In this document: in pieces, positions 7,661 through 14,564 of the stretch
How the letters are laid out: each line of letters begins with the position of its first letter
Numbering within the stretch: position 1 is the first letter of the stretch
Assembly (NCBI GenBank): GCA_002457075.1
Contig: NTKQ01000005.1
Coordinates: forward strand, 1 to 44,598
From: Cryomorphaceae bacterium MED-G11
Lineage (GTDB): Bacteria; Bacteroidota; Bacteroidia; Flavobacteriales; Flavobacteriaceae
Length of the DNA stretch: 44,598 nucleotides
Reading direction: 5' to 3'
Program-made: the position numbers and the translations under genes
The notes under the pieces: generated by a model
Database searches by the model: none
What the model was told of the DNA's origin: nothing
The model's input: only the letters and a program-made list of their open reading frames with translations

Positions 7661-8349
7661 TAATCAGTTACAAATTTATACCCAACACCCTTAATTGTCT
7701 TTATATATTTATCTCCTAATTTTTCTCTTAACTTTCTGATATGGACATCAATTGTTCTGTCACCAACAACCACTTCCCCCCCCCATACGTTTTCCATAAT
7801 TTTTTCTCTTTTGAAAACTTTATCAGGTTTTGAAGCCAATAAATAAAGAAGTTCAAATTCTTTTCTAGGGAGATCAAGATTATTTCCTGATATATATACT
7901 TTATACTTTTCTTTATCTATTATTATATTATTAAGCTCAATTATAGCAATGTCATTATCGTTAACCTTTTTAAATCTTCTTAAAAGACCTTTTACTTTTG
8001 ATATTAGAATTTTTGGTTTAACAGGTTTAGTAACATAATCATCGGCTCCAGCCTCATATGCGGCAAGATGAGAAAAGTCTTCTCCTCTAGCAGTTAAAAA
8101 CATAATTATAGTATCATTAAATTTTTCATTTGCCCTAAGATTTTCACACGCCTGAATTCCATCCATCTTAGGCATCATGATATCCATAATTATTAAATTT
8201 GGAATTATTTCTTTGGCTTTTTTTATTGCAGATAAACCGTCATTAGCTATGTATATATCATATCCTACATTAGATAAGTTATATTTTAAAATTTCTAAAA
8301 TATCAGGTTCATCATCAACACAAAGAATTTTTATATCAGATTTTTTCAT
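7660..8349 (-). CDS. OmpR/PhoB-family response regulator
   Basis: This 229-residue cytoplasmic transcription factor has an N-terminal receiver with an acidic pocket (CVDDEPDI), the phospho-acceptor Asp in LIIMDIMMPKMDG, Thr in FLTARG and Lys in YVTKPVKP. A C-terminal winged helix follows, with DLPRKEFELLYLLASKP, VGDRTIDVHIRKLREKLG and IKTIKGVGYKF. It precedes its kinase with a one-base stop/start overlap. A 68-base gap separates it from tyrS upstream, leaving room for its own promoter, though I see no exact TAnnTTTG there. Target genes cannot be read from the window. Confidence 0.95.
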   Translation of the reverse strand: MKKSDIKILCVDDEPDILEILKYNLSNVGYDIYIANDGLSAIKKAKEIIPNLIIMDIMMPKMDGIQACENLRANEKFNDTIIMFLTARGEDFSHLAAYEAGADDYVTKPVKPKILISKVKGLLRRFKKVNDNDIAIIELNNIIIDKEKYKVYISGNNLDLPRKEFELLYLLASKPDKVFKREKIMENVWGGEVVVGDRTIDVHIRKLREKLGDKYIKTIKGVGYKFVTD

Positions 8350-8417
8350 ATAATGTAATTTAGTGAATATAAAAAACTTAAAATAAAATTTTTAATAATT
8401 TAATGGTTACTAAACAA

Positions 8418-9713
8418 TTAGTTAACTATAAGTAAATAGTAGTTTTTTTTACCCCTTTGGAGTAATACATATTTGTTATTAATTAAATCCGAATTTGAGA
8501 CCTTATAGTTTTCAGAAATTTTATTTTTATTTACAGAAATAGAATTCTCTTTCAGCGACCTTCTTGCTTCACTAACAGACTTAAGGAAATTAGTATCTGA
8601 AGCTAATAAATTTTCAATTTCTATCCCTTTTGATAGTTTAGATTTTAAAATTGTTGAACTAGGAACACCTTCAAATATTTCAGTAAAAGTGTTTTCATCT
8701 AGAGACTCTAAATCTTCTTTGCTTGATTTCCCAAAAAGAACCTTTGAAGCCCTAATTGCATTATTTAAATCTTGCTCTCCGTGAACCATTATAGTTACAA
8801 CTTCAGCAATTTTATTTTGAAGTATTCTTCTTGCTTTATCTTTATTATGCTCTTGTATTAGATCTTCAACTTTATCTTTTGAAAGAAAAGTAAAAACTTT
8901 AATATAGCTAATCGCATCTTCATCAGTTATATTAAGCCAATATTGATAGAATTTATACACTGAGGTTTTATTTTTATCAAGCCAAATATTACCCCCCTCT
9001 GACTTACCAAACTTCGATCCATCTGATTTTTTAATTAATGGACATGTCATAGCATAAGCCTTTTTATTTTCTTTTCTTCTAATAAGTTCAGTACCAGTAG
9101 TAATATTTCCCCACTGGTCACTTCCTCCCATTTGAAGTTGACAGTTCATCTCTTTGTATAAATATAAAAAGTCATATCCTTGAATAAGTTGATATGTGAA
9201 TTCCGTAAATGACATTCCCTGAGTTGTATCTTTTGAAATTCTTTTTTTAACTGATTCTTTTGCCATCATATAATTTACAGTTATATGTTTTCCTATATCT
9301 CTAGAAAAATCAATAATTGAAAATTTACTCATCCAGTCATAGTTGTTAACCAATAAAGCTTTATTAGGTATGTTTGATTTAAAATCTAGAAACTTTTCAA
9401 ACTGAAGCTTTAATTTCTTTTCATTATACTTTAAAATTTTCTTATCAAGTAAATTTCTTTCATCAGACTTTCCAGATGGATCACCTATCATTCCCGTTGC
9501 TCCGCCTAATAGTACAATAGGAGTATGACCAGCATTTTGAAAATGCTTTAATATAAATATTGGGACTAAACTTCCAATGTGAAGTGAGTCAGATGTAGGA
9601 TCAAATCCAATATATCCAATTGTTTTATTTTTAGATAAGTGTTCTTCTGTTCCAGGTATAACATCATGCAACATTCCTCTCCACTTTAATTCTTTTATAA
9701 ATTCTTTCATCAT
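8418..9713 (-). CDS. tyrS: Tyrosyl-tRNA synthetase
   Basis: This 431-residue class I aminoacyl-tRNA synthetase charges tRNA-Tyr. The HIGH-type motif is SLHIGSL in GYIGFDPTSDSLHIGS. The tyrosine-binding and dimer region includes QMGGSDQWGNIT, and the KMSKS-type motif is KFGKSEGG. A C-terminal S4-like RNA-binding domain (about 365-431: SEARRSLKEN...KNKIS) completes the bacterial TyrS architecture. The start overlaps the DUF4296 gene's TGA (ATGATGA), so translation is coupled with the pyrC/DUF4296 operon. Two adjacent in-frame ATGs are possible starts. Confidence 0.97.
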   Translation of the reverse strand: MMKEFIKELKWRGMLHDVIPGTEEHLSKNKTIGYIGFDPTSDSLHIGSLVPIFILKHFQNAGHTPIVLLGGATGMIGDPSGKSDERNLLDKKILKYNEKKLKLQFEKFLDFKSNIPNKALLVNNYDWMSKFSIIDFSRDIGKHITVNYMMAKESVKKRISKDTTQGMSFTEFTYQLIQGYDFLYLYKEMNCQLQMGGSDQWGNITTGTELIRRKENKKAYAMTCPLIKKSDGSKFGKSEGGNIWLDKNKTSVYKFYQYWLNITDEDAISYIKVFTFLSKDKVEDLIQEHNKDKARRILQNKIAEVVTIMVHGEQDLNNAIRASKVLFGKSSKEDLESLDENTFTEIFEGVPSSTILKSKLSKGIEIENLLASDTNFLKSVSEARRSLKENSISVNKNKISENYKVSNSDLINNKYVLLQRGKKNYYLLIVN

Positions 9714-10027
9714 TTAATATTTTTTAAACTATCTATAGACCTAGTAATCCTTTTTTTAACATTTGAGTAGATATCAAAATGAATTTTAGGATTTCGTGAG
9801 TAATAAAGCTCACTTTCATAAAGCTGTAAACTATCTATATCATACTTTTTAAAAATTAATTCATCACTCAATAGATTATTATCAATTTTTAAGTCATAAC
9901 CACTTGATGCATTCAAAATCATAATATCAAAAATAATACTTTCCATTTTTTTTTCACTTATTAGATTATCAGGAATATCAGAGTAACATCCTGTAACCAA
10001 AATAAAAAATATCAAATATTTTTTCAT
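9710..10027 (-). CDS. DUF4296 lipoprotein
   Basis: The protein has 105 residues from ATG 10027, which overlaps the pyrC stop as ATGA and places a clean lipoprotein signal at the N terminus: MKKYLIFFILVTGC, with the lipobox L-V-T-G-C. The mature part matches DUF4296, a helical family largely confined to Bacteroidota, with the typical I-F-D-I-M-I-L segment and a Y-x-S-E-L-Y-Y-x-x-N core. It is presumably anchored in the outer or inner membrane facing the periplasm. Function is unknown. Its place between dihydroorotase and tyrS recurs in flavobacteria from memory, so the linkage is probably positional rather than metabolic. Confidence 0.85.
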   Translation of the reverse strand: MKKYLIFFILVTGCYSDIPDNLISEKKMESIIFDIMILNASSGYDLKIDNNLLSDELIFKKYDIDSLQLYESELYYSRNPKIHFDIYSNVKKRITRSIDSLKNIK

Positions 10028-11361
10028 CTTTTGAAACTTAATTTTTTTCCCCAAGGAACTGAATTTATTTTACTATCAGCATATGCAATTCTTCCATTAA
10101 TTATTGTTTTATTAATTGAATTGTTAAATTTGACTCCTTCAAATGGAGACCAACCACATTTATATAGCAATGAATCTTTTGTAACTAAGGTAGGAGTATT
10201 AGTATCAATAATAACGATATCTGCATAATAACCTTCTCTTAAAAACCCTCTTTTATTTATCTCAAAAATAATCGAAGGATTATGAGAAATTTTTTCAACA
10301 ATTTTTTCAATTGATACTCCATATTTTTCACAATTTTGCAAAAGAGATAAAATTGTATGCTGAACCATTGGACCTCCAGAAGGGCAGCTTAAATAGTCAT
10401 TATTTTTTTCTTCTTCCGTATGCGGCGCATGATCTGAAGCTATAATATCTATTGTATCATCATTAATTGCTTTCCAAAGAGCATCCTTATCAGTTTGGGT
10501 TTTTATCGCTGGATTCCATTTAATTCTTGAACCTAGTTTTTCATAATCTTTATCAGTGAACCATAAATGATGAGCACATACTTCAGCAGTTATGTTTTTA
10601 TCTTTTATTTGAACTTTATTATCAAATAGGTTTAGCTCTTTCGCAGTTGAAATATGAAATACATTTAATCTAGCCCCTGTTTTTTTTGCTAATGTAACAG
10701 CAAATTCTGAACTTTTGTAACATGCCTTTTCACTTCTTATTTTTGGATGAATTTCCATTGGAATATCATTATTATACAAATCCTTAAAATATTCAGTATT
10801 GTCTTTAATGGTTTGCTCATCTTCACAATGGGCTGATATTGGTAATGATGTACTATTAAAAATATTTTCAATTGACTGAAGGTTGTCTATTAACATTTTA
10901 CCCGTTGAAGAGCCCAAAAAAAGTTTAATTCCTGCAACTTCTGATTTATCAATTTTTTTAATTTCGTCAATATTTTCATTTGTTCCACCAAACATGAAAG
11001 AGAAATTAGAGAATGAATTATTTGAAGCAGTTTGAATCTTTTTATTAAATTCCTCAATAGAAGTCGTATTTGGAATTGTGTTAGGCATCTCTATATATGA
11101 AGTAACACCCCCTGCGATTGCAGCTTGAGATTCGGTTCTTATATTTCCTTTATGAGTAAGGCCAGGTTCACGAAAATGAACTTGGTCATCAATCATACCT
11201 GGAATCACTAAAAATCCTTTTGCATTTATTGTTTCAATATTTTCATCTGTATCAATATTCGATTTTATTTCTTTTATATACTCACCTTCAATATATATAT
11301 CCTTTGAAGATCTTTTACCTTCATTTATAATTGTGGCATTTTTTATAAGAAGCTTATTCAT
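10024..11361 (-). CDS. pyrC: Dihydroorotase
   Basis: This 445-residue amidohydrolase of pyrimidine synthesis interconverts carbamoyl-aspartate and dihydroorotate. The amidohydrolase barrel begins at VIPGMIDDQVHFREPG (about 52-67). The canonical D-x-H-x-H metal motif here reads D-D-Q60-V-H62, with Gln for the first His. I recall the same substitution in other Bacteroidota class I enzymes. Later motifs are intact: GGVTSYIEMPNT, AHCEDE, FHISTA and the catalytic ASDHAPH. Start overlaps the glycosyltransferase end by eight bases; stop overlaps the DUF4296 ATG by four. Confidence 0.93.
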   Translation of the reverse strand: MNKLLIKNATIINEGKRSSKDIYIEGEYIKEIKSNIDTDENIETINAKGFLVIPGMIDDQVHFREPGLTHKGNIRTESQAAIAGGVTSYIEMPNTIPNTTSIEEFNKKIQTASNNSFSNFSFMFGGTNENIDEIKKIDKSEVAGIKLFLGSSTGKMLIDNLQSIENIFNSTSLPISAHCEDEQTIKDNTEYFKDLYNNDIPMEIHPKIRSEKACYKSSEFAVTLAKKTGARLNVFHISTAKELNLFDNKVQIKDKNITAEVCAHHLWFTDKDYEKLGSRIKWNPAIKTQTDKDALWKAINDDTIDIIASDHAPHTEEEKNNDYLSCPSGGPMVQHTILSLLQNCEKYGVSIEKIVEKISHNPSIIFEINKRGFLREGYYADIVIIDTNTPTLVTKDSLLYKCGWSPFEGVKFNNSINKTIINGRIAYADSKINSVPWGKKLSFKR

Positions 11362-12085
11362 CTATTTTAAATATCGAATTTAGTTTTAATCTAATTACAC
11401 CAAAAATAGCTTCAAAAATAATGTTCTTATCCATTTTAGATTTTCCTGATTTTCTATTCACAAAAATTATTTGATGTTCCCTTAATTTAAAGTTTTTTTT
11501 CCATAGTTTAAATTTCATTTCAATTTGAAATGCATAACCGTTAAATTTTATATTATCGATATTTAAAGAAGATAAAGACTCATTAGTATAGCCAATGAAG
11601 CCAGAAGTTGCATCTTTGATGGGCATCCCAGTAATTATTCTCACATAAATATTGGCAAAATATGAAAGAAAAATCCTTGATAAAGGCCAATTCACTACAC
11701 TTACACCATCTAAATATCGAGAACCTATAGCAACATCAGAATCACTATTAATTAATAATTCTTTAAGGTTTACAATTTCTTCTGGATCGTGAGATAGATC
11801 AGCATCCATTTCAAAAATATATGAATAGTTTTTGTTTAAGGCCCAATTGAATCCTTCCTTATATGCAGATCCTAATCCTAATTTATTGTCTCTAACTATC
11901 AAAAAAATTCTATCTATGTTTTCTTTTTTTAAATCTGAAACAATCTTAGATGTTCCGTCTGGAGAATTATCATCAACAACTAAAATATCATTACTGTCGT
12001 TTAATAAAAGAATTTTATTAATAATTAATTCAATGTTTTCAGATTCATTGAAAGTTGGTATTATAATTAAACTATTGCCTTTCAT
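11354..12085 (-). CDS. Family 2 glycosyltransferase, polyprenyl-phosphate mannosyltransferase (DPM1-like)
   Basis: This 243-residue GT-A fold glycosyltransferase has an N-terminal IIPTFNESENIELI, nucleotide-sugar contact LVVDDNSPDGT, and metal-binding D-x-D in FEMDADLSHDPEEI. DATSGFIGY and a late conserved basic motif NRKSGKSKM follow. This set is typical of DPM1-type polyprenol-monophosphate mannose/glucose synthases. There is no C-terminal membrane domain, so it acts at the cytoplasmic face of the membrane. First gene of the run GT2-pyrC-DUF4296-tyrS. The exact sugar and lipid acceptor are inferred from the family only. Confidence 0.88.
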   Translation of the reverse strand: MKGNSLIIIPTFNESENIELIINKILLLNDSNDILVVDDNSPDGTSKIVSDLKKENIDRIFLIVRDNKLGLGSAYKEGFNWALNKNYSYIFEMDADLSHDPEEIVNLKELLINSDSDVAIGSRYLDGVSVVNWPLSRIFLSYFANIYVRIITGMPIKDATSGFIGYTNESLSSLNIDNIKFNGYAFQIEMKFKLWKKNFKLREHQIIFVNRKSGKSKMDKNIIFEAIFGVIRLKLNSIFKIDE

Positions 12086-12105
12086 ATTATTTACTAGTTA
12101 TTCCA

Positions 12106-12113
12106 TAGTTTTG
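12106..12113 (+). promoter_or_regulatory. Bacteroidota -7 promoter element for DUF4271-hemD
   Basis: TAGTTTTG is an exact TAnnTTTG match, 20 bases before the ATG of the DUF4271 gene in the 48-base divergent intergenic region. No clear TTTG at the -33 distance. Confidence 0.5.
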
Positions 12114-12133
12114 TTTATACCATAATATAAATA

Positions 12134-12811
12134 ATGATTCAGAATCAAGATATAACAAGTTTCTTTGTATTAATTTTAATAATAATATTTTATTTTTTTA
12201 CTTTTTTTCAAAAAGTAAAATTACTTTATTTATTTAGAAGTGCATATTATCACTTTACTAATATTTTCTTTCCTTATAATCCCGATGATCTTAACCTTCA
12301 TGGTAAAATAGACTATTTACATTATTTCTATATATTCTTTTTTTTCCTTATAAATGGAGTAATTATAGTTTACATTGGATCTAGTGTCTTTGATGGATCT
12401 ATTAAGAGTGAAGGACTGAGTACAGAACTATTTTTAGATTTTCTTTCTATTAATTCATTAATTTTTTTAATGCTTTTGATTAGATTTTTAATTATTAAAT
12501 ATGTCCTAGAAATTTTTTTAAGCTCTAAGCTTAAGTTTATTTTTTTCAAAAACTATATTATAAATATTATAATAGGACTATTATTATTTTTCAACTTCGT
12601 TGTTTACAACTTAAACTCCTTTTATACTATTGATTATTTGAATAATACTTTTATAATATTAATTGGATTACATTTTATTTTTCAGGCTAAAAACTATTTG
12701 AGTTTAATTATAAAGTCTGAACTGAAAGAAGTTATATATTTTATTTTGTATCTTTGTGCGTTCAAACTAGCCCCTTGGATATGGTTATATCAAGATTTGT
12801 TTCCAACCTAA
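12134..12811 (+). CDS. DUF4271 integral membrane protein
   Basis: This 225-residue, very hydrophobic protein has about six predicted membrane segments (about 9-27, 58-77, 98-122, 138-157, 168-186, 196-217). Length, hydrophobic pattern and position directly before uroporphyrinogen-III synthase match DUF4271, a Bacteroidota family of unknown function. It is separated from hemD by nine bases and is presumably cotranscribed. The recurring link to hemD hints at a role around heme synthesis or membrane delivery of tetrapyrroles, but nothing in the sequence proves it. Confidence 0.75.
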   Translation: MIQNQDITSFFVLILIIIFYFFTFFQKVKLLYLFRSAYYHFTNIFFPYNPDDLNLHGKIDYLHYFYIFFFFLINGVIIVYIGSSVFDGSIKSEGLSTELFLDFLSINSLIFLMLLIRFLIIKYVLEIFLSSKLKFIFFKNYIINIIIGLLLFFNFVVYNLNSFYTIDYLNNTFIILIGLHFIFQAKNYLSLIIKSELKEVIYFILYLCAFKLAPWIWLYQDLFPT

Positions 12812-12820
12812 GATTATCAT

Positions 12821-13555
12821 ATGAGTATTAAAACTATTTTAATATCTCAGCCTGAACCTACTAATGAAAACTCTCCATATTCATCATTAATACGTAAGCA
12901 TAAAGTTAAAATTGATTTTAGAAAATTTATTCATGTAGAAGGTTTAACTGCCAAAGAAGTAAGAGCTCAAAGAGTTGACTTTTCAAAATTTCATAATGTT
13001 ATTTTAACGAGCAGAAATTCTGTTGATCATTTTTTTAGAATTACCGAAGAAATGAGGTTTAAAGTTCCTGACCAAACTAAATATTTTTGTCAATCAGAAG
13101 CAGTAGCTTATTATCTTCAAAAATATGTGGTTTACAGAAAACGTAAGATTTATGTTGGTAATAATAATTTCATGGACCTTGAAGCTACATTTTTAAAATT
13201 TAATAAAGAAAAATTTCTAGCACCTACCTCAGGCAGCTTAAACCCAGAAATAATTAAAACATTAGATTCTTTTGAAATTTCATGGGATCGTGCACAATTA
13301 TATAAAACAGTAGTGAGTGACTTATCTGATTTAAGAGATGTTTATTATGATATTCTTGTATTTTTTAGCCCATTAGGAATTGAATCTTTATTCAAAAATT
13401 TTCCTGATTTTGAGCAAAACAAAACTCTAATTGCTGTGTATGGTAATACTACTGAAGAAGCAGCAAAGTCTAAGGGCTTAAGAATTGATATCAAAGCACC
13501 TACAGAGATTTCGCCATCAATGGCTATGGCAATCGATAAATATATTAAAGGTTAA
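12821..13555 (+). CDS. hemD: Uroporphyrinogen-III synthase
   Basis: This 244-residue cytosolic enzyme of tetrapyrrole synthesis cyclises hydroxymethylbilane to uroporphyrinogen III. HemD is poorly conserved. Recognition rests on the two-lobed alternating pattern: N-terminal ILISQPEPT, VILTSRNSVDHFF (the 'TS.nav..f' strand), a later ILVFFSPLGIESLF and the C-terminal AVYGNTTEEAAKSKGL with APTEISPSMAMAI. These are the usual HemD landmarks in flavobacteria. It follows DUF4271 and overlaps the convergent zinc peptidase gene by four bases at the stop codons. Confidence 0.9.
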   Translation: MSIKTILISQPEPTNENSPYSSLIRKHKVKIDFRKFIHVEGLTAKEVRAQRVDFSKFHNVILTSRNSVDHFFRITEEMRFKVPDQTKYFCQSEAVAYYLQKYVVYRKRKIYVGNNNFMDLEATFLKFNKEKFLAPTSGSLNPEIIKTLDSFEISWDRAQLYKTVVSDLSDLRDVYYDILVFFSPLGIESLFKNFPDFEQNKTLIAVYGNTTEEAAKSKGLRIDIKAPTEISPSMAMAIDKYIKG

Positions 13556-14253
13556 TTTCTTCTTCCAAATCTAAACCATAGGTAAACAAGATTAGCAATC
13601 GAAGCTAAAGCTGCTACAACATATGTTCCTGCTGCCCAATTTAATGCTTCTTTAGATTGAACGAGTTCTCTTTGATTTACGATTCTTTTTCTTTCGAGCC
13701 AGTAAATAGCTCTTTTACTTGCATCAAATTCAACTGGTAGGGTAACTAAACTAAATAAAGTACCAGTAGCAAAAGCTAAAATTCCAAGAGAAACAAGAGA
13801 CTCTCCCAGTAATGGTGAACCTTGCATTAAAAAAGCTCCACCAAGAAGAATCCAAATACCCAAATTCGAACTTACTCCAACCATGGGGACAAGAATCGAC
13901 CTCATTTTTAACCACTCGTATCCTTTGGCATGCTGAACCGCATGACCACATTCATGAGCAGCTACAGCAACTGCTGCTGTATTACTTTTACTATAAACAC
14001 TCTCACTTAAATTAACTGTTTTTTTTTGGGGATTATAATGATCTGAAAGTTGACCTTTTACAGAAATAATTTTAACATCATATATGCCATGGTCATTTAA
14101 CATCTTTTCGGCTACTTCTTTACCAGTAAGGTTTGCAGATAAGGGTTGCTTAGAGAATTTTTTAAATTTTGATTTAAGTTGATTTTGAACGTAAAAACTT
14201 AGTGCAAAAATAGGACCAACTATTAGAAAGTAAAGGGGATCAAAGTAGAACAT
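13552..14253 (-). CDS. Membrane zinc metallopeptidase, YugP family
   Basis: This 233-residue membrane protein has an N-terminal transmembrane helix (about 5-23). The zinc site is AAHECGHAVQ (His100-Glu101-x-x-His104), preceded by VNLSESVYSKSN. Two or three further membrane segments lie at about 126-172 and 205-226. The domain order and length match the Bacillus YugP-like neutral zinc metallopeptidase family. Catalytic residues are intact, so it is probably an active membrane-associated protease, substrate unknown. It lies downstream of leuS and SemiSWEET but has a 53-base gap carrying an exact -7 promoter element, so it is probably transcribed separately. Confidence 0.9.
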   Translation of the reverse strand: MFYFDPLYFLIVGPIFALSFYVQNQLKSKFKKFSKQPLSANLTGKEVAEKMLNDHGIYDVKIISVKGQLSDHYNPQKKTVNLSESVYSKSNTAAVAVAAHECGHAVQHAKGYEWLKMRSILVPMVGVSSNLGIWILLGGAFLMQGSPLLGESLVSLGILAFATGTLFSLVTLPVEFDASKRAIYWLERKRIVNQRELVQSKEALNWAAGTYVVAALASIANLVYLWFRFGRRN

Positions 14254-14269
14254 ATATTATTGTTTTATA

Positions 14270-14277
14270 CAAATTTA
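14270..14277 (-). promoter_or_regulatory. Bacteroidota -7 promoter element for the zinc peptidase gene
   Basis: On the minus strand TAAATTTG matches TAnnTTTG exactly and lies 16 bases before the ATG at 14253. The -33 region is a T-run without an exact TTTG. Confidence 0.5.
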
Positions 14278-14306
14278 TATAAACTCTAATGATGTAAAAA
14301 AAATTA

Positions 14307-14564
14307 TCAATTTTTTAACTTAAATATAATTATACTTAGTTGTAATAACGCTGTTACTCCGTTAGCAATAATTATAGACAGGCTGCCTATTAAAATTCCA
14401 TAAATAAACCAAAGAATAACTCCTGTGAATAATATAATATACATCGTTAAAGAAATACCATCGGCATTTTTTTCTTTGTATATCTTATACACCTGAGGTA
14501 TAAACGCTGAAGTTGTTAGAAATGCAGCTGATAACCCAACAATTTCAAATACTGGATTTATCAT
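14307..14564 (-). CDS. SemiSWEET sugar transporter
   Basis: This 85-residue protein has three hydrophobic helices (about 6-24, 38-58, 60-81) and the PQ-loop motif SAFIPQVYKIYKEK, followed by the typical A-D-G-I-S-L-T-M. One triple-helix bundle per chain is the SemiSWEET form, which dimerises to make a facilitative sugar pore in the inner membrane. It overlaps the leuS stop by four bases (ATGA) and is therefore translated from the leuS transcript. The sugar cannot be told from sequence. Confidence 0.92.
   Translation of the reverse strand: MINPVFEIVGLSAAFLTTSAFIPQVYKIYKEKNADGISLTMYIILFTGVILWFIYGILIGSLSIIIANGVTALLQLSIIIFKLKN

Noticed and set aside
9440..9720. Possible T-box or other leader control for tyrS.
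   Set aside because: There is no leader: tyrS overlaps the preceding gene, so no riboswitch can fit.
10028..10054. Upstream extension of the DUF4296 protein by nine residues.
   Set aside because: It would place a lysine-rich stretch before the signal peptide and overlap pyrC by 31 bases; the ATG at 10027 gives a standard lipoprotein signal and ATGA overlap.
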